Part shown: positions 25,329 to 36,563 of the stretch, one piece after another | Layout of the letters: each line of letters begins with the position of its first letter | Position numbering within the stretch: the stretch's first letter is position 1 | From: Gyrodactylus bullatarudis | Taxonomy: Eukaryota; Platyhelminthes; Monogenea; Gyrodactylidea; Gyrodactylidae | Length of the DNA stretch: 64,000 nt | Assembly (NCBI GenBank): GCA_012064415.1 | Contig: SSNU01000162.1 | Coordinates: forward strand, 133,286 to 197,285 | Direction: 5' to 3' | The notes under the pieces: model-generated | Told to the model about the DNA's origin: nothing | Database searches by the model: none | Seen by the model: only the letters and a program-made list of their open reading frames with translations | Program-made: the position numbers and the translations under genes

Positions 25329-25552
25329 TTAACTCTTTCAGTGCCGATGGACATATATGTCCATTTTCCAATTTTTCTGAACCTTCATAACTCTAGCAGT
25401 TTGATAGGTTTCTGGATCAATTAAAGTTTAAATTGAAGCCCACAATGCGAACTTGCATTAGTAATATTTTTGGCCAAATAACTTGGTATCTTCATAGCTA
25501 AGTTTTGGTTTTTATAAAAATTGTGAAATAGTCTCGGCACCGAAAGGGTTAA
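25329..25552. mobile_element. piggyBac-type MITE (TTAA, CYCTTTC termini)
   Basis: TTAA at 25329-25332 and 25549-25552 flank inverted ends: left CTCTTTCAGTGCCGA and right TCGGCACCGAAAGGG. A perfect 14-bp palindrome GGACATATATGTCC (25349-25362) lies just inside the left end. There is no coding sequence. TTAA plus CCCTTT-like ends is the signature of piggyBac-mobilised MITEs. Relatives in this window are at 34056, 52344, 56547, 60186 and 62500. Confidence 0.8.
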
Positions 25553-26399
25553 AAAGAAGCATAAAAAGATATTTCAGAGCGAAATTTGATAGGATTTTTG
25601 AGTACTTGAAGATTAATTCTGTCATATTTTAATAATTTTCGAAAATTTCGTCTTTGTCTAAAAACTCACTATATGAAGTACATTGTTTGAACAAGGAAAA
25701 ATACTCTCTTTCATAAGCTATCAGAATAGAATTATTTTCTGCTTAGAATTTTGTACTGTATTATATTCTACAGATAATAGTTATCTAAATTTAGTTGGTT
25801 TTTTCTATCCAAGAAATAATGAGAAATCTATTCTGATAACTCAAACATTAGTTTCAAGGTAGAAGAAATAACATATAAAGAATTTTGACGAAGTTCGACA
25901 ACATTATCGTTCAAATTTTATTTTGAATTTACGGTCAAAATATTTCTTTTATATTCAAACAAATATGTTTTCAAAATTTAATTCTAAGTTTCCGCGAAAC
26001 ATGGAATTTGTTTATGGCTGCTTGTAAGAATTTGGGTTTTATTTTGGCCTAAGATAGGCCAGTTCTTATTTTTAATTTTTTCTCCTTATTTTTACCATAT
26101 CTAGGTATCAATTTTCTCAAATTTTTCTCATTTCGTCCAACTCTAATACATAACATATAGATGGATTTTCTAACAATTTCTTATTATCAATTACAAAATA
26201 CAGTAACATTTCAAAGAGTTCTTAATTGAACATAATTTAACATTGGACAAATCTCTGCTTGAAGCCTACTGTTGAACAGTCTTTAGTATAACATAATCGA
26301 GCAAAATCTCTTCAAAGTGAATAAAAGTTTTATTATATTGAAGATTTCGATTTTCTTTTGTCTTATTAATCCTTTGACAGTGCTTGATAGTATTGGGGC
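25553..26399. other. Gene-less AT-rich DNA
   Basis: I see no exon, RNA gene or terminal repeat in this stretch. Confidence 0.4.
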
Positions 26400-26539
26400 A
26401 AAATATCATGAATTTATTAACTAGAAATATTTCGTTCTAGGTGCTTAGGTGATACAGACCTTATTTGGTAATGAATTAGCTCATGTCGCTAATTGTTACA
26501 GCTTAATAATGGATCCCACCGAGACTGGAAACTCTCAAC

Positions 26540-26715
26540 GCATTTAGAAATAATCTAAGTATACATACGAGTTAGAAATATACGTGCGTTTCGTCTTTTG
26601 GACTCGTCAGTATGCCACAACCTGGAATTTGAATCTAGGAGCTCTCGTACTGTAATCCAATGCTCATTCCACTCGTCCAACATTCCATACAACTCGGATT
26701 ACTTCTATATCCTGT
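26540..26715 (-). mobile_element. tRNA-promoter SINE with hammerhead motif, copy 2
   Basis: The minus strand reads a tRNA-like head: an A box TGGACGAGTGG (10 of 11) and a B-box relative GATTCAAATTCC. These are followed after about 15 nt by an intact hammerhead core. The order and spacing match the copy at 1125-1266, although the sequences have diverged considerably, which suggests an old family. It is non-coding and presumably transcribed by RNA polymerase III when active. Confidence 0.75.
26575..26616 (-). ncRNA. Hammerhead ribozyme (type I, intact core)
   Basis: On the minus strand, CUGACGA (26610-26604) is followed by stem II GUC-CAAAA-GAC and GAAAC (26592-26588). A minimal stem III (AC/GU with a four-base loop) ends in GUA, giving a predicted cleavage between plus positions 26581 and 26580. 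Every invariant core base is present (CUGANGA, GAAA, UH). Stem I is short (AUA/UAU before mismatches), so self-cleavage may be weak or may need a dimer, as known for newt hammerheads with tiny stem III. Confidence 0.77.
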
Positions 26716-26930
26716 GGCGTATCCCTAAGGTTTTCTAACTAATGAATAATGCAGCACCTATACTTACAAAGTTTAACTGGAAATATTTCGTCTTATTTGG
26801 TAATGGATCAGCCTATGTTGCTGAATGTTACTACTTACTAACCACCGATGGGTTATATTATCTAAGCACCTAGAACGAAATATTTCTAGTTAACCTTTGT
26901 AAGTATAGGTACTGCAATGCTCTATTATTG

Positions 26931-29900
26931 TTTTTCGTCAATTTTAGGAAAAAACATAACTTAATCGATAGCTAAATTGACTTTTACGACCCAATATTTT
27001 CGATTCTAATGGTACTCTTTAAACGCATCAGCTCTCTCTAATAACAGAGTAAGAAATTTTAGGTATTATTGGAAGTCCGCGAAGCATTGGATTCAGTACC
27101 AAAGTCTGTACAAGATATTGAACTCAAAGAAACGTAGAATACCACCATAAAAAAAATCTCAAAAAGCTTTATTAAATTCAATCTGAGGAAGAACAATTTC
27201 AAAATTTCATATGTCTACTCTGTATCGTTCTTCATTTAATTTCGGTTTGTTACTATCACTACCTCATTAACCAGCAATATCGAAAGGTTTCTGATGAAAA
27301 AATAAAAATTCCTAGCTTTATAGCAAGCCAAACTCACATCCTTATTTCCGACAGTATTTGGACTTTATTCAATCTTCTTTTAAAGCGGTATTTTTACAAG
27401 TCATGATAGAAATGTCTATGTCTGATAGACCTTGATGAAAATTCCTTGGTCTACTAAATTAATGAACTATTTTTAATGTAAAGTTGAGTTATTTTGCATT
27501 TTACAAAAATCTCATTTTTTCATAAAAATTTGAATGTGAACATTTTCACATACTATCATATCTATATTATGCGACTTACCGAATCCCTGATTAATAAAAG
27601 AAATTATTTTTTAAGAAAACTATGTTTTTAGAAATAAAAAGAAATGTGTTCAAATAAGTCTGAAAATATAATTTGAAATCAAACTGGTGACAGCTCAAGA
27701 GTATTTTAACAATCTTAGGATAGTTTTAAGACTAAACTAACTTGGAAAGAAGCATTTTTTGAATTGTAGGGTTGTTCCATTCTAACAGAGGACTCAGTGA
27801 ATGTTTTAACTATAAAATGCGTATCTGCGGATCCATTATAATGGATTGAGATCTGATATTAAGATAGGAGCAGTGTAAGAGTTTAAATCTGGATAAACTG
27901 AATATAAAGTATAGCCACTTTAAATTCTCTTTGGTTCTCTTAGAAATCTTTGAAATTTTATAGAAAATTATTCAAATTTATTGTAATAAAATAAAAAAAT
28001 GTGTAAACTTCAACTGATCCTGAAACTCTTGTAAGTTGAATAGAGAATTAAGAATAAATTTCTCTTGTTTCTTAGTTTATTTTCTAAAAAAAAAATTTCA
28101 TTGGTCGAAAATAAAATGAAATGAGTTAATTTATATGATTTAGTAGTAGACTCAATATTGACATCTTGGAAATACAAGAGAACTAGCTCTGAATAATCTC
28201 TATAGATTTAAAAAATGTGTAAAAAATAACTGACTAACATAATAAGCACATGACTTTCCTGTTTTTCGACACACATAAGAATTCCATTGGGGTGATGTAG
28301 AAAGGTGTGAGACAAAATTTGTCGTCTCAATTTTTTTCTAAAATATTTACATACTACACATAACCCTTTTACTGCATAATATATTCACAGACTTTTAAAT
28401 TTTTTAAAATTAGAATTAACGCATGGATTGGGGTGGAAACTGGTTTTTTTTAAGTTTAACAATAGAAAAAAATAGTTAGAAATGATTCTGCAAAATTTTT
28501 CATGTTTATCTAGTTTAGAGTAAAATATCAAATCAGCATAAATGAAAACTGAATTAATGATTTTCTCCCATGAGCCCTGATTGGCTTTTTTTCCTGATCT
28601 GCACCAATAGGTAATTGCAGTTGAAGAAAGCTGCTTTTATTCCTTCTGCATAAGGATTCCCAATGTCTCATTTACTTTATTCTCATCTATTTTTAGATGA
28701 TCGGAAATTTCTTTTCATTGTAAAGAATTGGTAAATTTTTGAAATACAGTAATCAACTTTAAACAAAGTGGCGGTAAAATATATTTCTTCAAAAGGGGAA
28801 ATTTAACAATTGAATTCTCCACTAAAGCTACCTATTTCGAGATTACAATTTAAATTTTTCCGTTAATTTTAAATTAAATTTTATTAATCATTGAGTTAGA
28901 ATTTGAATCAATAATTTCTTTATCATTTTTTATGCTTACCTACGTGATATTTGATTAAAAATTTCCCATTGAAATATCAAATTCTCAAAAAAATTGATAA
29001 AATTTTTAGCTTAAATGTTATTAAAAAGTGAGAAATTGGAGCTTTTTCAGAATTTTTCTTATTTTAGCAATTTCACAATTGAATTTTTTTGTAAAATACG
29101 ATTTCTTGATGAAAAAATTGAGAATTCCCATCTTCATTTTAACTAGCCTCAATTAACAGTGTAAATCATAAAGGCTTAAAGCTAGACTTGGTCATACCGA
29201 ACTCTCATTCTTTGAGAATTTTCTTCTTCTTCCTACCTCGTATAAATGGCTAGCCAAAGGAAAGATGATCATCAAATATTCTTGAGAATAGAAGGGATAG
29301 AAACTTTTTTGCGTCTCATAGTCTCGATCAAGATTGAAAACTTTTTATATTGCTTGACTGAATTTAACTGCGAAAAAATATTTTTTGTCTATAATTCTTG
29401 CGTAAAAATTTTCTTTTGATAACTTCCTCAAGTCATATCAGATTTTTATTTTGATTGATCTCTTTGTCGCAATTTCGCATGTTTTTTTGATGTTCAAAAG
29501 AGCTTCAGCTAAAGGATCAGGCGCAATTTAAACTCATTTTTATTTAAACTGACCGTATTTAATAATACTTATTTGTAAATAAACAATAATTTTGAGTAGG
29601 AAGACAATTCCAGGTCATCATTTGTAGAAAGAATAAAATGCTTGTTCTGACTTCTTTCATTGATAGTCCCTAGTACGGCAGAACTGCGTATGAACTGCTC
29701 AAGTTAAGTCAAAACTTGCGATAAAGCTACAATTACATCCTTATCAGTAGAAATATTTTTCTCACAAAAGCCGGTTGAATACAAGCTTTAATACTCAATA
29801 TTCACCTGTCTTTTAAATTCTAATATTATAAATGAATATTTCTATCGATACAGATAATATTTTCAAAAATGCTTTGTATTATTTCCCACTAAATGTCACA

Positions 29901-31959
29901 ATTGTCAAAAGAACAATGATTACAATAACAATTATAATTAGACTTAATTCTTATATAACAATAACTTTGAAATACAAAATATTTATTTAAATTTAAGATC
30001 CAGTTTCTATTTGCTCTCTGTTCGAAAGAAACTCTTGTTTCTGATTTTTTTGAGTTTCAAAAGTACAATTACATTTCTATTAGCTCAGCTAAAGAGTATC
30101 AATGCTTGCAAATAAATTATAAGTTATAATTTATAACTAAAGCTATTCTCGATAAAGATTTTGAAAATTGAGAATTTTGTAAAAATCATAAATTGCTTGA
30201 TATTCTCAACATGTCTGTCATTAATTTCAGTTGGCTAAGGTTGAAGAGACACTATCTTTCCGTCATTATTGTAAAATTTTGAGAGCGAGTAAAATTTAAT
30301 TCTTTTACTTACAGTCCTTGTGCGTGATAGATAATTTTTCTATCGGAATAATACCAACCTTTTTGCGTGATTTGCAAACTTTTTTTTATTGCTATTGCGG
30401 TTTCCTGACATCACACAATGTAACATAAATACTGTGTAATATATACCAAGTTTTGACTTTAACCCAGAAGTTTCGTCAATATACCCTCTATATAAGTCAC
30501 TTGTAGTTAGATTTGCATCAAGAATTAAATGAAAAAAATCTCTATATTTAGCAACTTACTTCATCGAATAATGAAAGTATGCCTCATGATATTTTTTTCA
30601 TAAATTTCACAACTTCATGCTTTACCTTACATGCTCAATATGAATATACCTTTTTCGATTAAATCGTCCACTTTTATCCGACACACAATATACAGTAATT
30701 TCGATTTCCATGAGAAGAATTCCGAGATAAATCAAAATATCCGGTTTAGCTATCAATCAAGAAATTGGATAAATGAGATCTATTCGGCGATAATTTTTTA
30801 GGTTAAAACATCACGTTTAGGTATTGAGTATATACTGTAATTATATTCAATAAAAACCTTTTTCATCATCATGTTATCAGCTTATTGACAGTCAAGTTCT
30901 TTTTCGTGTCTGTCTAGCTAAATGAAGAAAGTGATTATAGAGAAATTTTTGAGCATTTATTTCATAAGCACATATTTGAACTTGTCTATTTTAATATTTC
31001 TTTTTATAAACAACAAAATAACTTGGTTAACTAGAAATATTTTGTTCTAGATGCTCAGGCAATATATCCCACAGGAATATTCATTATAACAAATTGAGAA
31101 AGTAAGAAAAGATGCCGAAAGTAAGGAATAAGCGCTTTTTATTTCAGGCATACTCATCAGCCTTTTACATGCCAATTATATATGAAATTACAAAGAAAAA
31201 TACAAGTAAATCTGATTGGCTCTCTTTTTGTGTTGGGTACATCTGTATTTATCACATTGTCAATCGGGTAGAGGTTACTTTGATTGATATTTCCAACCCA
31301 TGCATTTTGATGACATATATGATATATGGATACAGTTGTGTACCAGTTTTGGTGTGTGAGAATGTGCACACCCCGATTTTCCAGCTAAAAAAAGGAGTTT
31401 GTATTTGAAATCTACTAAGAAGTAGGACAAATATATTTAAATTTTAATATTCTGGGCATATTTTGTCACTTCTAGTTTTTGGTCTCAACTTGTAGAGAAT
31501 TTTCTCCTGACTCGATCAGTACCACTAAACCCTATCAAATTCGTTCATTAACCCTATCGAGACGATAAGAAAACCAATCTAGGGCGAACCTCACGGAAGG
31601 GTTAAGTATGAAAACTATTGAAAATAAACTTCGAAATTTTGATGAAAAATTAATGCGTCACCCTCTCCCCTAATTTACAAGTTGAGCTAAAGTTTCTTAC
31701 TAATTATGCATTAAATTTCAGTCACAAATTGTCTATTTAAGGTCAAATTGTTCCATATTACACCTTGTTAAATTAAAGATCAATAGAGAATTCTATCTAA
31801 AGTCTTTTCAGTGACTTTGGAAACATTATTCAATAAATTGAGCTCATTTTTAGTCAAAATTTAAACAACGATAACTTTTTTATTATAAATGATAGAAATG
31901 TAATTTTTCTGCAAATGAAAGAGACTACACCTTTTTTCAAAACAATAAAAACTCTAAAT
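26931..31959. other. Gene-less AT-rich DNA with degenerate repeats
   Basis: No supported gene. About 26985-27240 and about 33245-33420 share a degenerate block (AACTCTCTCTAATAA and CGTAGAATA). 31025-31075 is a fragment of the 26.4 kb cluster. The 98-codon frame at 31112-31408 has hydrophobic stretches but no recognisable family and overlaps an antisense frame of similar length, so it is not called. Confidence 0.42.
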
Positions 31960-32270
31960 CATGAAATTTTCGATTATCTCATAAATATACCCGCGTCAAA
32001 TGTTAAAATGAAGAAAAGTGTAGTTATAAATGTAAAAACAAAATTAACTATAGTCAAAATATATTTGGAAAAAAATCTCAATATTTCAATTGGAATTTGA
32101 CTATAGTCAAATGAGTAAAATATGGAAAAAACTGTAGTCAAAAGTAAAATATTTTTTCAAATTTTAGTCAAAACTATAAAAAGTGTAGTCAAAAATATAA
32201 TAAAGAAAAAAAAAGTGTAGTCAAAAGTGTAAAAAATGAAATAACTATAGTCAAAAATGTAATTGACTCT
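31960..32270. repeat. Irregular ACTATAGTCAAAA repeat array
   Basis: About eight spaced copies of (A/G)TAGTCAAAA lie between 32010 and 32265, several preceded by ACT or GTG. TTGACTATAGTCAA near 32097 is a perfect 14-bp palindrome. The spacing varies, so it is not a simple tandem array. Purpose unknown. Confidence 0.6.
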
Positions 32271-32881
32271 TTCATATTTCAAAGGATCAATGCGTTATTA
32301 ACGCATTGCGTTAATTTTCAGTTTTTAACTCGATAAAAGGTATAAAATTATTTGTTCAAATAAATTCAAGATGATCTTAGATCCAAATTATTCTAGTTAT
32401 TAAATCCGATAAAGGTTTTTGAACGAAGCAGTATTTTACTGTAATTTAATGATAAAATTGTATGCTGACGTAAATATAGTAGTTAAAAAATGGCTCGAAA
32501 TTCAAAATAATCATCATCCTTTTGTCTTTTACTCATAAACTGATGATCAATTAATCTATCTGGTTTAATAACAAAACTTGAATTAAAGGATCATAGAATT
32601 TTTTTATTAGAAAAAAATAATTGATAGTAAATATTTATCTGCTTCAGTTTCTCGTGTAATTGGCACAATCTTGAGAGGATTTCATCATCGTTTATATCTG
32701 GAATGTTTAATATATAATTGTAAAAGATGGTTCCTCTTACACAATCACAGAGAGAGGAAACAATTATTCTCTTACATTGACTGTTTTTCTATTTTCTTTT
32801 ATCTTTGGATCGTCTTCCACTGAATAAAATTTCCATCTTAGATTGTCCAAGGGTCATTTTCAATGAGCCAAAAATGGTAAA

Positions 32882-35800
32882 TTAGATGTCAGTTTCACAG
32901 GGTCTGTCATTGAGACATTTTGAAATTTTTGCCTTTTCATTAACAAAGATTGTAGATGCCTTTGGTTCGAGAACTTTGGAGAATTTTCGGTTGAATAATA
33001 GGGAAATAAAAGCCGTCTGAAATTGGCGTGACATTGAACAATAGAGAATGAAATTAATAGCATTATTCAATAGTTGAAGCAGATCGAAAAAGTCGCCAAG
33101 ATTATTGTAAATTTCTTCCATGATATTTTTATTGTTTGAAACTAGCGTAATTCCCTGAATAGAAAAATATATATTTAATCGATAGGTTAATTAACAAATT
33201 GATTTTAGAAAATCTCAAAATTTACTAGATGCAAGAAAAGTGTTTTTTTTTTAACCTAACGATGGTCGTTAAATGAATCAACTCTCTCTAATAAAAAAGT
33301 TGGTATTGGTTTCACGACCAAAGTTTGATCAGGATATTAAACTTGAAATAGCGTAGAATAGCACTATTTAAAAAATTCTCAATTTGAGTAATTTCAACAT
33401 GTCTAATTGTCTGTATATACTTTATATCTAGTCGAAGAGCAAAAAACAAAAACTTCTAAATCCAGGGACCCATAGTCGCTAATCAAAAAAACATCCCCCC
33501 TTGTTTTACAATATTTTATTTGAATGGCATGAAAACGAATCGCTTTCAAAGTAAACTTATATAAAAATAACCCCAAAAAGAGTTTGAGTATTCACATACG
33601 ATATTTCATAAAAATAATTCTACAAAGCCTTGCTTACCTATTGAAAGTTTCAATTTTTGGCAGTGAAAACTAAGATTCTCCAAAATTTTGATAATCGTTT
33701 CTCCTATCTAATGAACTATCCTAATGAAGAAGGATATGGGAAATTCGATTATTCACATCTATGAGCAAATTAGGGAAACCAAAGACAGATTCTTATGATA
33801 CAGTAAAACTTCTACTTCTTGTTCACACCGAGAAAAGATACTATATGTAAGAGATAATATTATCAGAGGTAGAGAAAGAGGGATCAACCAATGTTTCCAA
33901 GGATCGTGATTTGTAGGGCCTCAAGAAAAATGACCTAAAAATTCATTTGTAGGCGCCTATAATATGCTCTAACGATTTTTTCTTGAAAACCATATAAGTT
34001 TTTTCCCCAAAGATCGATTTTCACTATCTAATTTTCTTATAATTCATATACTACTTTAACCCTTTCGATACCATAGCTAAACGAAGAAAGCTTCAGGCTT
34101 AATTCTCACTCAGAATTACCTAAAATGTGATGATAAAAAATATTTATTAGGACAAAGTTTTATGAAAATTTTTTCTTACACATAATTTCATCAGGGTCTG
34201 ATTTATATTGGAATTCCCATCTACTGGTGAGTAATTTAGAGTGAAGCTTTGCCAATGAAGGGATTTATTTGAAAGTTAAAGATCTAAAGTAAAAATGGAG
34301 CTGAAAATTGCCCCATTTTCACGAGACTATTGATGGAACTGCTCATTGATTTCAACCATTAAAAATATGCCTTGTTTTGAATTTAACTATTTAGCTTCTA
34401 CGGAAATTAATCGTATTATCTCTGAACATTGATAAGTTTAATAATTTCGATCAAAAAGAATCATGAATTAAGGAATTCTACTTCCTTCGGTAAAAGTTCA
34501 AATATCTATGGCATTCTTATGCCTGGCTAGCAAAAATGTAGCATGATAGCAAACTAAGATAGTTTTTGATATACTATCAAAAAATAATCATGAAAAAATG
34601 TTTCAAAATCATTGAAAAAAGTCAGTTCGAACATAGAGGTCATATATGACCTCTGGTATCGAAAGGGTTAAAAACATTCCTATTTTTCTAATTAATCGCT
34701 TAATCAGACATTTATATTCCCGGTGTGGCGTAGTGGTATCTCTCCCACCTCTTATCCAGACCCCCTTACTCTCGGAGAGTAAGCGAATCTCATGACGTGT
34801 GATTTCCAAAAAAGGGGGTCTCTATTAGTTTTTTTGTTGAAAGATCTGATTTGGATGACGTCATCCAACAGGAGTCATGAATTTAAAAATTAAAAAGCTA
34901 ACTTGAATCCATAAATTTTTACAAAAACGGTCTCGTCTTTGAACCTTCATATATCTCATACATTTTTTAGGAAGTCTAGTGTATTTTAATAACTTATCTA
35001 AAACACCGAGTTGGTTAAAATAAGCATTTTAATACTTTTTGAGGATGAAAAACAAAAGATCGAATGCGAGTCGTGTAAAGAAATTTCTCTGAGACTTTTG
35101 TGGTTAAATGGTTCTAAAATGCACCAACTTACATGCGGCAAATATGCAATGATAAAAAGAATCATAATTATCAGCAATATCTTTGTGGTTCGAGAGCCTG
35201 ATTTTTCTCGTTGGTTAACTGAGTCCTTGTTTATATCAATATTTGAAAGGGATCTCGTATTGCCAAGAATGTTTTGTTTGCGTAAATTCTTACTATTCTG
35301 ATTATTCTTACGAATAAGGTACATTATCATAAGGAAAAATATGAGTAGAACAGTTGAAGGAATCAATTTGCTAGTAACTGCATAAAATATCAACAAGAAA
35401 CGTTGATGTTTTTCATTTATGGATATTTTAAAGGTTCCATTTTGATTTTGATCAATTTGATGAATGATAATACTGGGTAGTATGAGGAGCATTGATGATA
35501 TCACCACCAGGACAACGGACAATCTTACTTTTCTGAATGAGCATAGATTATTCTTTTTAACTGGAAGTTTTATGTAGATAATCCGAAATACGGCCAATGA
35601 TAAAATGACACCGGTAGATACAAGATGAAGGCAGAGAGTTAGGTTCACACTAAAGTATAAATAAAGGGCTAGCCAATAGTCTGAACCGGCAACAAGACCG
35701 AGTTGATTTATAACATTAAACGGTATGTAGATGACCATTTGTAGGAGATCTGAGACGGCTAATACTGCTAATAAAATGTTTGTTGGTGTCCTCATTGACC

Positions 35801-35945
35801 GATGAATAAGAACAGTCAAGTTGATAAGATTTGATATAATTCCAAATATGCATATTGTATAAGCAATCGGTATGAAATAAGGTTTAAAGAATTTATTGAA
35901 TTCTGCTAATATCTTGACCGATTCAGTTCCCAGTGAATCATTCAT
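32882..35945 (-). CDS. Neuropeptide class A GPCR, myosuppressin/FMRFamide receptor-like
   Basis: Seven-transmembrane receptor, likely for an RFamide-type neuropeptide, at the neuronal or muscle plasma membrane. Exon 1 is 35945-35133 (271 codons) and exon 2 is 33154-32882 (90 codons plus stop). The intron is 1,978 nt, phase 0, with donor GTAAGT and acceptor TTCTATTCAG. Exon 1 holds TM1 to most of TM6: GIISNLINLTVL (conserved Asn), LAVSDLLQMVIYIPF (conserved Asp), and SLAVFRIIYIKLP in place of DRY, as in myosuppressin-type receptors. Exon 2 gives the signature TM7 LLNNAINFILYCSMSRQFQT and a cytoplasmic tail of about 40 residues. NDS near the N-terminus is a glycosylation site. The total of 361 residues is a normal length. 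Reading on past the donor gives a false 315-residue C-terminus. The family assignment is firm at group level; the ligand is inferred. Confidence 0.9.
34056..34671. mobile_element. piggyBac-type MITE in GPCR intron
   Basis: TTAA at 34056-34059 and 34668-34671. The ends are CCCTTTCGATACCATAG (left) and CTGGTATCGAAAGGG (right). A perfect 20-bp palindrome AGAGGTCATATATGACCTCT (34635-34654) lies just inside the right end, matching the position of the palindrome in the 25.3 kb element. Non-coding, about 610 bp. The left half recurs inverted at 62500-62590 and the right half at 56547. Confidence 0.82.
34720..34800 (+). repeat. tRNA-related sequence (possible SINE head)
   Basis: TGGCGTAGTGG (34726-34736) matches the pol III A box at every defined position. 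GCGAATC near 34783 is a partial B box. It does not fold into a clean cloverleaf, has no clear anticodon arm and lies in the GPCR intron, so I read it as a tRNA-derived repeat rather than a tRNA gene. Confidence 0.4.
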
Positions 35946-36338
35946 AGTTTTTTTTCAGTTTTCTTTTATCCTTATTCAACTCATTCGTCGGTGATAAACT
36001 TAGAGTTTACAGTTGTAAAACATTTTTTATTGAAATTCCTACTTCATTTATGAGCCAATCAGATTAAGAGGAATGATTTTCCCCTCTAATTGGATAAAAC
36101 TTTCCCAAATGTACACAATCAATTGTGATACTTACTACATATAGTAAACAAATTTTTCAAGTATTACCACATAATATGAACTGGGGCGAAGTAGGAGGGA
36201 ATAAAATCATGTTTTTAAAATTTTATTACTCGGTGGAAAAGATGTATAACTGCTCACTTTTTTATTTATTTAGAGATATGGATCAATAAATTTAAGCTAT
36301 AATACATGTACAAATATATATATACTTGATTTTCATTC
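35946..36338. other. Upstream region of the GPCR gene
   Basis: About 390 bp between the receptor start and the gypsy insertion. It should hold the receptor promoter or a 5' UTR exon, but I recognise no TATA box or initiator with confidence. Confidence 0.35.
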
Positions 36339-36343
36339 ATTTT

Positions 36344-36563
36344 TGTTGTGTCCTGAGGCGGGGGACACGATTTGCTACCTTTAGGAGGCATTCCGACTCA
36401 TAACTCAAGAAACAGAGAGACAAGAAATTCACGTGCTCGTATATTCAAATTCACACTAAACTGGTTCTATTTCAATAAACAACGCAATCATAATAATATC
36501 ATTTAAAACATAGATTATAATAATTATTGTTTAACTCGATGGCGGTAATATAACTCCTCAACA
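36344..36563 (-). repeat. 3' LTR of gypsy element
   Basis: 220 bp with TG...CA ends (TGTTG...CAACA on either strand). Identical to the right LTR except for its last plus-strand base (A here, C there). The last codons of the degraded pol frame run into it. Confidence 0.93.

Larger units (their letters stand above)
26400..26930. repeat. Composite nested repeat cluster
   Basis: Three copies of a unit around AACTAGAAATATTTCG occur: forward at about 26417, forward at about 26768 and inverted at about 26870-26895. Each is joined to variable parts of TAGGTGCTTAGGTGATA and TTATTTGGTAATGGATCAGC. A fourth, truncated copy is at 31025-31075. The hammerhead SINE at 26540-26715 sits between the first two. 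The outer copies form an inverted pair (26417-26455 with 26855-26900). I cannot assign the unit to a class. Confidence 0.6.

Noticed and set aside
26418..26900. DNA transposon with inverted ends made of the AACTAGAAATATTTCG unit
   Set aside because: The same unit also occurs forward in the middle and alone at 31 kb, and no target duplication flanks the outer pair, so nested repeats explain it better.
31112..31408. 98-codon plus-strand ORF and its 70-codon antisense partner
   Set aside because: No family signal, no splice context, and both strands are open to a similar extent, as expected by chance in this composition.
31548..31605. Another TTAACCC...GGGTTAA mini-element
   Set aside because: Only 58 bp, and the termini match for just the TTAACCC bases; more likely chance or a heavily deleted remnant.
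34720..34800. Functional tRNA gene
   Set aside because: A good A box but a poor B box, no convincing cloverleaf or acceptor pairing, and an intronic location; treated as a tRNA-derived repeat.
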